DNA from: an uncultured Bacteroidota bacterium
GTDB taxonomy: Bacteria; Bacteroidota; Bacteroidia; Bacteroidales; FEN-979
DNA: 33,062 nt
NCBI GenBank assembly: GCA_937900965.1
Contig: CALCGJ010000018.1
Coordinates: 1 to 33,062 of the forward strand
Direction: 5' to 3'
Below, piece after piece: positions 1 through 6,207 of this stretch; within the stretch, counting starts at the first letter, position 1, and each line of letters opens with the position of its first letter. The translations under genes and the position numbers were made by a program. The notes below the pieces were generated by a model. It was not told the DNA's origin. It ran no database searches and saw only the letters and a program-made list of their open reading frames with translations.

Positions 1-97
1 GCAGAACAGTTTGTTGGTGAAGTGTCTTGTAAACACTGTCAAAGCCTTCGATCGTGTCGATGGCCTTTTGAACCAGGGTGGGTTCATTTCTTTTCAT
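1..97 (-). CDS. Partial gene, N-terminus only (possible small recombinase)
   Basis: Reading leftward from the ATG at 95-97 there is an open frame to the window edge, giving 32 residues that begin MKRNEPTLVQKAIDTIEGFD. The composition (basic N-terminus, amphipathic helix) is protein-like and the frame has no stop. By impression only, it recalls the first helix of small tyrosine recombinases that travel with IS91-like elements in Bacteroidota; 32 residues are too few to decide. The start codon is immediately preceded by a 9-bp inverted repeat (98-106/148-156) that would form a hairpin in the leader. No clear Shine-Dalgarno sequence is present, which is normal in this phylum. Confidence 0.45.
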   Translation of the reverse strand, partial: MKRNEPTLVQKAIDTIEGFDSVYKTLHQQTVL

Positions 98-156
98 GAT
101 ACTGAGATTTAAATGAATGTTTAAATTTGGGGAGTGTCTATCTCCCCCTCAGTATC
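98..156 (-). repeat. Nested inverted repeat directly upstream of the leftmost gene
   Basis: GATACTGAG at 98-106 is perfectly complementary to CTCAGTATC at 148-156. Inside it, GGGGAG (129-134) pairs with CTCCCC (142-147) around a 7-base loop. In the minus-strand transcript the outer arm ends at the base before the ATG of the partial gene at 97. It could be a regulatory leader hairpin or the terminus of a mobile element. Confidence 0.5.
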
Positions 157-171
157 CTTTTACCTATATTT

Positions 172-201
172 GTTAAAAAAGCTATCCCGCGGAAGCGGGA
201 T
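172..201 (-). terminator. Rho-independent terminator, minus strand
   Basis: ATCCCGC (184-190) and GCGGGAT (195-201) form a perfect 7-bp stem with a 4-base loop. On the minus strand the stem is followed, after three bases, by a T tract (complement of 175-180). It lies 73 bases downstream of the small minus-strand ORF at 275-403 and would insulate the leftmost gene from it. Confidence 0.6.
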
Positions 202-274
202 TTAGTTCAACAAATTGAAACCAGAGAAAATGATTGAATAAAGTGCGGCACTCACCATTCAAACCGTAAGCAAT

Positions 275-403
275 TCAATAGATAGACCGGATCGCGATCT
301 GATTATCAAAAGGAACGATTTCTCTCCAGTCTATTGATTTCAAATGATAACGACCACTGAATTGAGGGTGAAAATTGAGAGCCAAAAACGAGAAAAAATA
401 CAT
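275..403 (-). CDS. Small ORF (42 codons), possibly a gene remnant
   Basis: An ATG at 401-403 opens a 42-residue frame ending in TGA at 275-277. The second half reads LKSIDWREIVPFDNQIAIRS and looks like the C-terminal tail of a folded protein rather than random sequence, with WR, aliphatic and acidic positions spaced normally. It is followed by the terminator at 172-201, so a short minus-strand transcription unit is plausible. It is too short for a confident gene. It may be the surviving 3' end of a gene deleted when the neighbouring island was built. I recognise no family. Confidence 0.3.
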   Translation of the reverse strand: MYFFSFLALNFHPQFSGRYHLKSIDWREIVPFDNQIAIRSIY

Positions 404-537
404 ACTGATAATCACTAAATTATTTTACGTTAGTCAGAAGTTTATTAGGGAATGTAAACTTAAAGCCGACCGTTACCGTGCATTAATTTATAAGGATCCT
501 TGATAATTTCTTCGTAATTTTAGGGAAACGAATCCAT

Positions 538-1530
538 ATGAGTACTTCACATATCGAGATTTACCAAGTTGAGCCAGGAAAGACTGACATTTCAGTACGA
601 CTGGAAAATGAAACCGTTTGGTTAAGCCTCAATCAATTATCGGATCTTTTTCAACGTGATAAATCCGTAATATCCAGGCATATAAACAATATTTTTAAAG
701 AGAAAGAACTTGATCGAAAGCCAACTGTTGCAAAATTTGCAACAGTTCAGATTGAAGGTGAAAGAGAAATTGAAAGAGCCATTGAATATTTTAACCTAGA
801 TGTAATAATCTCAGTTGGTTATAGAGTTAAATCCACTAGAGGGACGCAGTTTAGGATCTGGGCAAATAGAATATTAAAAGACTATCTCATAATAGGTTTC
901 GCAATAAATGAGAAACGACTCACTGAACAAAATAAACAACTTAATAGCCTACAGGAGTCAGTAAAATTGATCGGAGAAGTATTAAAATCGAAGGAGCTAG
1001 CAAATGATGAAAGCATAGGGTTAATAAACATCATCTCTCAATATGCCTATGCATTTGATATCCTAGATCAATATGATTACCATAACCTTCAAATAACTGA
1101 AACATCAGGGAAAGAGACCTACCATCTAACGTATAAAGACGCAATAGAACAAATTAAACTCATCAAAACTGCTCAAAGTGCCAGTAACCTATTTGGTCGT
1201 GAAAAGGACGAATCACTAAGAAGTTCACTTTCAGCAATCTATCAAACATTTGAAGGTGCAGATTTGTACCCTAGTATCGAAGAGAAAGCAGCTCATCTTT
1301 TATATTTTATAACCAAAAACCATTCATTTGTGGACGGCAACAAGAGGATCGCAGCATTCTTGTTTCTCTTATTCCTTGATCGTAATGGAATTCTTCTTGA
1401 TGATAACGGGATGAAGAGGATAGCGGATAATGCTCTTGTAGCTTTAACATTAATGATCGCTGTAAGTAAACCTGAAGATAAGGACACCATGATAAAAGTA
1501 ATCGTAAATCTAATTAATAAAAAGAATTAA
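538..1530 (+). CDS. RhuM-family protein with C-terminal Doc/Fic domain
   Basis: This 330-residue protein has two parts. Residues 1 to about 125 match the RhuM/virulence-protein type: a helix-turn-helix-like stretch (LSLNQLSDLFQRDKSVISRH), then the IEYFNLDVIISVGYRVKS and FRIWANRILKDYL motifs typical of that family. Residues about 180-330 form a Fic fold with the active-site loop HSFVDGNKRIA at 262-272. The loop has GNKR rather than the GNGR of AMP-transferring Fic enzymes, so by family knowledge it is closer to Doc, a kinase-like toxin that phosphorylates EF-Tu. No separate Phd-like antitoxin lies beside it. The start is the ATG at 538; upstream no longer frame is open. Composition is AT-rich like the rest of the accessory island. 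The toxin role is inferred from the motif. Confidence 0.85.
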   Translation: MSTSHIEIYQVEPGKTDISVRLENETVWLSLNQLSDLFQRDKSVISRHINNIFKEKELDRKPTVAKFATVQIEGEREIERAIEYFNLDVIISVGYRVKSTRGTQFRIWANRILKDYLIIGFAINEKRLTEQNKQLNSLQESVKLIGEVLKSKELANDESIGLINIISQYAYAFDILDQYDYHNLQITETSGKETYHLTYKDAIEQIKLIKTAQSASNLFGREKDESLRSSLSAIYQTFEGADLYPSIEEKAAHLLYFITKNHSFVDGNKRIAAFLFLLFLDRNGILLDDNGMKRIADNALVALTLMIAVSKPEDKDTMIKVIVNLINKKN

Positions 1531-1541
1531 CGCATGGTAAG

Positions 1542-1560
1542 CCTGCACCCTCCATGCAGG
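1542..1560. repeat. Short inverted repeat after the RhuM-Doc gene
   Basis: CCTGCA (1542-1547) pairs with TGCAGG (1555-1560). An alternative pairing GCATGG (1532-1537) with CCATGC (1552-1557) overlaps it. There is no T tract, so a terminator role is weak. It is one of several palindromes that separate genes in the 1.5-4.6 kb island. Confidence 0.4.
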
Positions 1561-1620
1561 TCAAGTGATTCAAAGTGAACGATAAAGGAAATAAATGAAC
1601 AAAAAACGAATACTAACTCT

Positions 1621-1662
1621 CGGCCAAGCAAACCCTCCCCGGCGGGTGCTGGGCCGTTCTGC
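1621..1662. repeat. GC-rich imperfect palindrome with attC-like shape
   Basis: The stem is interrupted: CGGCC (1621-1625), AGC (1627-1629) and ACCC (1632-1635) pair with GGGT (1644-1647), GCT (1648-1650) and GGCCG (1652-1656). This leaves unpaired extra bases on each arm, a geometry known from integron attC sites. It ends in GTTCTGC (1656-1662), one base different from the GTTATGC at 2842-2848. The GC content is far above the flanking genes. The recombination role is inference. Confidence 0.45.
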
Positions 1663-1685
1663 GTCATAAACAGATGAACTAATCA

Positions 1686-2747
1686 ATGGAAATTAATAAA
1701 AGACCATTTAGCAATTTAAATTTGTATGTAGCAATTACTCTAAATGTTATTGTGCAATCTTGTAGTTGTCAAGAAAATAAAGGAGTTTCGCAAAATACCA
1801 TTTCACAAACAGAAATAATATCTCGAGATTTAAATTTGAAAAACAATCAAATAAGTCAAGTAGTAAGGACAGTATTTCAAGATAGTAAAGGCATAATTTG
1901 GTTTGGAACTGAAAATGGAGCTTTTAGACTTTATGGTAAGTCATTAATTCATATTGATGGTATAAGAAGTGAATCTGGAAAGGGTGTAACAATTAAAGAC
2001 ATTGCTGAAGATAAAAATGGGAAAGTATGGTTTGGACATACAGACGGTATTAGCAGTATTGATGGAGAAAAAGCTACAAATTATTATGAATCAGATGGCT
2101 TGATAAGCGATGATGTCTGGTGCATTGCTGCAGATTCCAATGGTAATATCTGGATTGGAACCATAGATGGCACTTGTATATTTAATGGCCAAGAGTTCAA
2201 TAATTTTGAACTACCCGAAGGAAAGATTGATTCAACTCTTGGCATATCAAGTACCAAAATGGTTCATAGTATAATGGAAGATAGTAAAGGTACATTGTGG
2301 TTTAGTTCTAATGCCGGGCTTTTTTCATATTCAAATAATATGCTGATTGACGTCTCTGATAAAGTTGGGATTCGAACCAATTTCGTTAACGAAGTATTTG
2401 AAGGTAAAAACGGAGAATTATGGGTTTCAACAAAAAAGGGATTATACAATCTCAGGGAAAATAGGATAAACAATATTACAGAAAGTAAAATTGAAGTTGG
2501 AAAAAGTATAGGAAGTATAGCTGAAGATAAAGAAGGCAATATCTGGTTTGTTTCTAATCAACATTATTTATATTCTTATAATAGAAAAGAAATTATTGAA
2601 TATCAAAAGTCAGAAGAGAATAAAGGACCAGTAATTTTTCAAATCTACAGAGATCAAGATGATAGGCTCTGGTTTGTTGGGTATGGTGGTGCTTATCGAT
2701 TAGAAAATGGGAAATTTCTCAATATTACGAAGAATGGTCCTTGGTAA
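1686..2747 (+). CDS. Seven-blade propeller lipoprotein (two-component-regulator propeller repeats)
   Basis: This 353-residue protein starts with a hydrophobic segment followed by SCSC at about residue 25, compatible with a lipoprotein signal. It then carries seven repeats of the form (D/E)xxGxxWFGTxxGxxxxxG, for example KGIIWFGTENG, GKVWFGHTDG, GNIWIGTIDG, GTLWFSSNAG, GELWVSTKKG, GNIWFVSNQ and DRLWFVGYGG. These are the Reg_prop repeats normally found in the periplasmic sensor half of hybrid two-component systems. Seven repeats make one closed beta-propeller. Unlike the usual hybrid sensors there is no Y_Y_Y domain, transmembrane helix or kinase after it, so it is a free-standing surface or periplasmic binding protein; its ligand is unknown. 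Flanked by GC-rich palindromes, it is one of the island's separate cargo genes. Confidence 0.75.
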   Translation: MEINKRPFSNLNLYVAITLNVIVQSCSCQENKGVSQNTISQTEIISRDLNLKNNQISQVVRTVFQDSKGIIWFGTENGAFRLYGKSLIHIDGIRSESGKGVTIKDIAEDKNGKVWFGHTDGISSIDGEKATNYYESDGLISDDVWCIAADSNGNIWIGTIDGTCIFNGQEFNNFELPEGKIDSTLGISSTKMVHSIMEDSKGTLWFSSNAGLFSYSNNMLIDVSDKVGIRTNFVNEVFEGKNGELWVSTKKGLYNLRENRINNITESKIEVGKSIGSIAEDKEGNIWFVSNQHYLYSYNRKEIIEYQKSEENKGPVIFQIYRDQDDRLWFVGYGGAYRLENGKFLNITKNGPW

Positions 2748-2816
2748 AAAATGATCAAGCCTTATACGAGTTCATTAAACCGTATCCGGGAAATCAAGGA
2801 AGATAAATCAATAAAA

Positions 2817-2851
2817 GCCGCCCCGGCGGCTACTGGCCGCCGTTATGCTGC
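2817..2851. repeat. GC-rich palindrome ending in GTTATGCTGC
   Basis: Three alternating arms GCCGCC (2817-2822), GGCGGC (2825-2830) and GCCGCC (2836-2841) allow two mutually exclusive hairpins. The element ends in GTTATGCTGC (2842-2851), found inverted at 3509-3518 on the other side of the HigBA genes. A run of seven T follows (2853-2859), so it may also terminate transcription of the propeller gene. Confidence 0.5.
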
Positions 2852-2866
2852 ATTTTTTTAATTGAA

Positions 2867-2898
2867 TTTGGGAAATTGCCAAACAATACTTACCTTTG
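2867..2898 (+). promoter_or_regulatory. Bacteroidota-type promoter of the HigBA pair
   Basis: TTTG at 2867-2870 is separated by exactly 20 bases from TACCTTTG at 2891-2898, matching the known -33 TTTG and -7 TAnnTTTG consensus of this phylum. Transcription would begin within the palindrome at 2899-2911, about 20 bases before the HigB start codon. Confidence 0.65.
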
Positions 2899-2911
2899 AC
2901 GTTAGTAACGT
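2899..2911. promoter_or_regulatory. Candidate HigA operator
   Basis: ACGTTA-G-TAACGT is a perfect 13-base palindrome that begins at the base after the -7 box and covers the expected transcription start. HigA antitoxins are known to repress their own operon by binding such palindromes; assigning this one to HigA is inference from position. Confidence 0.5.
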
Positions 2912-2922
2912 AATGCGGGACT

Positions 2923-3207
2923 ATGATAAAATCTTTCGGGTCAAAGGAAACAGAGAAAATCTGGGAAGGTATCAGGTCAAAAAAACTACCGAATGATATT
3001 CAACAAATTGGGCGCAGGAAACTAAGAATGATTAACAACTCCATTGACCTGAAAGATCTTCAGATACCACCTGCGAATAGAATTGAAAAATTGTCAGGTA
3101 AGTTGAAAGACTATTATAGTATCAGAATAAATGACCAATGGAGAATCCGATTTAAATGGCTTGAAGGTCATTCGTATGAAGTAGAAATTATTGATTATCA
3201 TAAATAA
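2923..3207 (+). CDS. higB: HigB-type toxin (RelE/ParE superfamily)
   Basis: This 94-residue protein has the HigB layout: the opening MIKSFGSKETEKIW, the central RKLRMINNSIDLKDLQIPPANRIEKLSG, and the C-terminal YYSIRINDQWRIRFKW followed by EVEIIDYHK. This is the 'plasmid maintenance system killer' family, ribosome-dependent mRNA endonucleases. Length and end are normal. The toxin gene precedes the antitoxin gene, which is the diagnostic order of hig loci. The antitoxin's ribosome binding site touches the toxin stop codon, so the two are translated from one message. A consensus promoter and palindrome lie just upstream. Confidence 0.9.
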   Translation: MIKSFGSKETEKIWEGIRSKKLPNDIQQIGRRKLRMINNSIDLKDLQIPPANRIEKLSGKLKDYYSIRINDQWRIRFKWLEGHSYEVEIIDYHK

Positions 3208-3217
3208 AGGAGGCAAG

Positions 3218-3517
3218 ATGGATAAGCTAAATAACATCCACCCAGGAGAGGTTCTCGCAGAAGAATTTCTTATTCCATTAAATATTACTGCTTATAGGCT
3301 ATCACAGGATATAAATATTCCTCAAACACGAATTAGTGAGATTATAAAGAGGAACAGGAGAATCACTGCCGATACAGCATTACGTTTAAGTAAATATTTT
3401 GGGAATTCAGCGAAATTCTGGTTAGGACTTCAAGATGATTTTGATTTAGAAGAAGAGTTGGCTAAAAAATCACATGAGTTTAGTGTGATCAAAAGGCTTG
3501 AAAATAACGCAGCATAA
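3218..3517 (+). CDS. higA: HigA-type antitoxin (XRE helix-turn-helix)
   Basis: The protein has 99 residues with the family signature NIHPGEVLAEEFLIPLNITAYRLSQDI, then the recognition-helix region IPQTRISEIIKRNRRITADTALRLSKYFGNSAKFWLGLQ. It is expected to neutralise HigB and repress the operon. I chose the ATG at 3218 because AAAGGAGG (3206-3213) sits five bases ahead of it; an in-frame TTG at 3191 would extend into the HigB gene without its own binding site. The stop codon overlaps the inverted core sequence GCAGCATAAC (3509-3518), so the coding region ends exactly at the cassette boundary. Confidence 0.9.
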   Translation: MDKLNNIHPGEVLAEEFLIPLNITAYRLSQDINIPQTRISEIIKRNRRITADTALRLSKYFGNSAKFWLGLQDDFDLEEELAKKSHEFSVIKRLENNAA

Positions 3518-3518
3518 C
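3509..3518. repeat. Inverted copy of the GTTATGCTGC core
   Basis: GCAGCATAAC here is the exact reverse complement of 2842-2851. The two copies frame the HigBA pair with its promoter, giving a 677-base unit (2842-3518). This inverted arrangement (R'' GCATAAC, R' GTTATGC) resembles the paired core sites of integron cassettes. Confidence 0.5.
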
Positions 3519-3612
3519 CGAGTAGGTGGCCGGTGAGCAGATAGCCCACCGGTGCGCCTCTCACACCATTGTACGTTCGGGTCATCCCGAGTACTCGGGA
3601 GCGATTCGGCAA
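3519..3612 (-). mobile_element. Group II intron 3'-end remnant (domains V-VI)
   Basis: On the minus strand the segment contains TGGTGTGAGAGGCGC, then a hairpin (ACCGGTGGGC/GCTCACCGG around TATC), then CCTACTCG. This is the layout I know for the 3' end of Bacteroidota group II introns: end of domain V, GGTGTGAGAGG linker, domain VI stem, CTACTCG terminus. The domain V part (ACCCGAACGTACAATGG) is degenerate against the usual CCGTACGTACGG. It also contains the perfect palindrome CCCGAGTACTCGGG (3587-3600). No reverse transcriptase gene or intron 5' end is present, so it is a 5'-truncated relic. It abuts the GTTATGC core at 3512-3518. Identification rests on remembered sequence patterns, not on a search. 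Confidence 0.5.
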
Positions 3613-3693
3613 CCATAATAACCAGCTCTTTTCACCTGATTAACTAGTCCTTTTTTTCCAATGATGTTGCAATCAACCAGGGTACCCTACATT

Positions 3694-4056
3694 ATGAAAA
3701 CAACTCCCGAACACGATGAACGAATAGCAAAAATGAAATTTGCATCGGTCTATCCACACTACATCACCAAGGTTGAGAGCAAAGGCAGGACAAAGGGAGA
3801 ATTGCATCAGGTAATAGAATGGCTGACGGGATTTGACGACAAAAAACTGCGTGAACTCATCGATGAGGAAGTAACTTTTGAAACTTTTTTTAAGAGAGCA
3901 AAATTAAACCCCAATGCACAACTAATAAAAGGAGTAATTTGTGGTTATCGGATAGAAGAAATTGAAAATCCATTAACAAAACAAGCAAGATATTTAGACA
4001 AATTAGTGGACGAATTGGCGAAAGGCAAAAAGATGGAAAAGGTTTTAAGGCAATAA
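3694..4056 (+). CDS. DUF2200 family protein
   Basis: From the ATG at 3694 this encodes 120 residues. It matches the DUF2200 layout: MKFASVYPHYITKVESKGRT, then LHQVIEWLTGF, then FETFFKRAKLNPNAQLIKGVICGYRIEEIENPLTKQARYLDKLVDELAKGK. The family is small, cytosolic and of unknown function. An upstream in-frame ATG at 3661 would add 11 residues lacking family similarity and is less likely. It is followed 14 bases later by the DUF1801 gene, so the two may be co-transcribed. Such proteins are frequent cargo in accessory islands of this phylum. Confidence 0.8.
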   Translation: MKTTPEHDERIAKMKFASVYPHYITKVESKGRTKGELHQVIEWLTGFDDKKLRELIDEEVTFETFFKRAKLNPNAQLIKGVICGYRIEEIENPLTKQARYLDKLVDELAKGKKMEKVLRQ

Positions 4057-4070
4057 TCAAAATCAGGACT

Positions 4071-4517
4071 ATGACAAAAACAAAGACAACTTACACAGAG
4101 GAAAACGTAATAGGTTTTATAAATTCATACGTTGACAACGACCTGAAAAAAGCCGACAGTTTTCGACTAATAGAACTAATGCAGAAATGGTCTGGCTCTG
4201 AACCCAAAATGTGGGGACCGACTATAATAGGGTTCGGCAACTACCATTACAAATATGCTAGCGGACACGAAGGCGATGCACCAGTTCTTGGATTTTCTCC
4301 GAGAAAAACAGCATTCTCGCTCTACGTCTATTCTGAGACAGAAAGAAGTAAAATATTGTTAGCTGACCTCGGTAAATTCAAAATGGGTAAAGCCTGCATT
4401 TATGTGAAAAAACTTTCTGACATCAATATTACGGCTTTACAAGAACTCAGTATAGAATCAATTAAATACATTAACGAGCATCACGAATGTTCTTGCAGAA
4501 TAAAACAAACCAATTAA
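4071..4517 (+). CDS. DUF1801 (YdhG-like) family protein
   Basis: The 148-residue protein carries the DUF1801 hallmarks: an N-terminal helix pair (VIGFINSYVDNDLKKADSFR), the central MWGPTIIGFGNYHYKY, LGFSPRKTAFSLYVY, and the late block DLGKFKMGKACIYVKKLSDIN. The fold is known from YdhG/Frataxin-like structures, but the biochemical function is not established; some members are linked to iron or stress. A final CSCR near the C-terminus adds two cysteines. Spacing of 14 bases from the DUF2200 gene suggests one cargo unit. AT-rich codon use matches the island. Confidence 0.8.
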   Translation: MTKTKTTYTEENVIGFINSYVDNDLKKADSFRLIELMQKWSGSEPKMWGPTIIGFGNYHYKYASGHEGDAPVLGFSPRKTAFSLYVYSETERSKILLADLGKFKMGKACIYVKKLSDINITALQELSIESIKYINEHHECSCRIKQTN

Positions 4518-4603
4518 CGAAAGACAGAAACACTGCCGGTAACACCGTATAAATTTATTTGAATATTTAAACTTTTCATCAAGGCTACGACGTTATTCAA
4601 AAC

Positions 4604-6139
4604 ATGGGGTACAAGGTATTACAATTAAAACTTCCTACATATTATTCTGATGATGATATCCGACTTCTAATAGGTAAGAAGCTTGGTTTATCGGATTTCT
4701 CATATCAAATTGCGAAGAAAGGTCTTGATGCCCGTAAAAAGAAAGATATACATTGGTTGATAAGCATTGTTGTTTCTTCCGACAAACTATCCACTGATGA
4801 GTATCCAGAACCCAAATTATTTCCTATTCCCTACAAAAAAAGAGACAAAACGGTTATTGTAATAGGTAGCGGGCCGGCCGGTTTTTTTACTGCACAAGTA
4901 CTTCAACTCGCTGGTTTTAAAGTAACTATTGTTGAACGGGGATCTGAGGTCGAGCAACGAAGTCTGGCTATTCAACGATTAGAGGAAAGGGGTGAATTCT
5001 CACCTCAAAATAATTATGCTTTTGGCGAAGGAGGTGCCGGCACTTTTTCTGACGGAAAATTGACGTCGCGTTCGAAGCATATATCTTCCGAACGGCTGTA
5101 TATCTTATCGGAGTATGTGAAGGCAGGGGCTCCAAAAGAGATTTCTTATATGTCTCATCCACATGTAGGTACTGACATACTTAAAGTTGTGGTAACCAAT
5201 CTGCGCCAAATGTTTTTAAAAAACGGAGGTGTATTTCTATTTAATACGATGCTTGAAGATGTTCTTATTAAAAATAATCGTGTTGAAAAGGTGGTTTGTA
5301 ATAATGCGGAACTTCAAGCTGACTACATAATTCTTGCAACTGGTCATTCAGCTTATGAAACGTATCGGATGCTTATCAGGAGAGGCATTCAGATAGGTAC
5401 GAAAAACTTTGCAATTGGACATAGAATTGAACATAAACAACGCTTTATTAATATGGCTCAATGGGGGAAAGAGAGTCTCCCGGGTGTAAAAGCCGCAGAA
5501 TACCGCTTAAATACGACAACCAGTTCCGGATTGCCAGTTTACACATTCTGTATGTGTCCTGGAGGATATGTGGTGCCAGCTTCCGCTTACCCGGAAAAGA
5601 GTGTTGTGAATGGCATGAGCTATTTTATGCGAGATGGCATTTTTTCGAATGCAGCATGTGTTGCTGGCGTTCATCCCGATATGTTATTGGGGCATACCTC
5701 TACGTCATCTGAAATACTCGACTGGATGGATAAGCTGGAGGGTCAGTTTTACAACTTCTCAAATAATTTGGTAATTCCTGCTGTACGAGCAATAGATTAT
5801 ATAAACAGAAGTGAATCGAATGAGATTTCATCTGGCAGCTATCGTCCAGGCGTGAAACCTGCACCACTGTATAATATGATACCAAAAATAGTAAGCAGTG
5901 CCCTTTCGGAAGGACTAACTAATTTTAGCAATAAGTTGAAAGGGTTTGAGCTGGGTGTAATGATGGGGCTGGAAAGCAAAACATCATCACCAGTACAGGT
6001 CGCCAGAGAAAAGACTGGACGCTGCCCTGGATTTGACAACTTATATTTTGTAGGTGAGGGAAGTGGTTTTGCAGGCGGAATAATTTCCAGCGCATCAGAT
6101 GGTGTTAAGTGTGCAATATCCATAATTAATTCTTGCTGA
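4604..6139 (+). CDS. FAD-dependent dehydrogenase (COG2509-like)
   Basis: This 511-residue protein has an N-terminal domain of about 80 residues (YKVLQLKLPTYYSDDDIRLL...) and then a dinucleotide-binding fold with VIVIGSGPAGFFTAQVLQ at about 84-101 and the acidic end of strand two, VTIVERG. YAFGEGGAGTFSDGKLTSRSKH, ATGHSAYETY and the C-terminal LYFVGEGSGFAGGIISSASDG are typical of the uncharacterised FAD-dependent dehydrogenase family COG2509. Length is normal for the family. It probably oxidises or reduces an unknown small substrate in the cytoplasm. It may be the last gene of the accessory island or the first of the stable chromosome; base composition is closer to the island. The gene to its right is convergent. 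Confidence 0.85.
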   Translation: MGYKVLQLKLPTYYSDDDIRLLIGKKLGLSDFSYQIAKKGLDARKKKDIHWLISIVVSSDKLSTDEYPEPKLFPIPYKKRDKTVIVIGSGPAGFFTAQVLQLAGFKVTIVERGSEVEQRSLAIQRLEERGEFSPQNNYAFGEGGAGTFSDGKLTSRSKHISSERLYILSEYVKAGAPKEISYMSHPHVGTDILKVVVTNLRQMFLKNGGVFLFNTMLEDVLIKNNRVEKVVCNNAELQADYIILATGHSAYETYRMLIRRGIQIGTKNFAIGHRIEHKQRFINMAQWGKESLPGVKAAEYRLNTTTSSGLPVYTFCMCPGGYVVPASAYPEKSVVNGMSYFMRDGIFSNAACVAGVHPDMLLGHTSTSSEILDWMDKLEGQFYNFSNNLVIPAVRAIDYINRSESNEISSGSYRPGVKPAPLYNMIPKIVSSALSEGLTNFSNKLKGFELGVMMGLESKTSSPVQVAREKTGRCPGFDNLYFVGEGSGFAGGIISSASDGVKCAISIINSC

Positions 6140-6151
6140 ATATTTTTTGAT

Positions 6152-6170
6152 AATGTTTTGCAACAACATT
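6152..6170. terminator. Weak hairpin between convergent genes
   Basis: AATGTT (6152-6157) pairs with AACATT (6165-6170) around a 7-base loop in the 68-base gap between two converging genes. There is only a short T-rich tail, so termination here is a guess from position. Confidence 0.25.
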
Positions 6171-6207
6171 TATTAATCCCTGTACCTTAATTCGTAGTAG
6201 CTGCAAA

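Noticed and set aside
3430-3612. A 60-codon minus-strand frame beneath the HigA end
   Set aside because: It is antisense to HigA in part and the rest translates the group II intron-like structured RNA; no protein family features.
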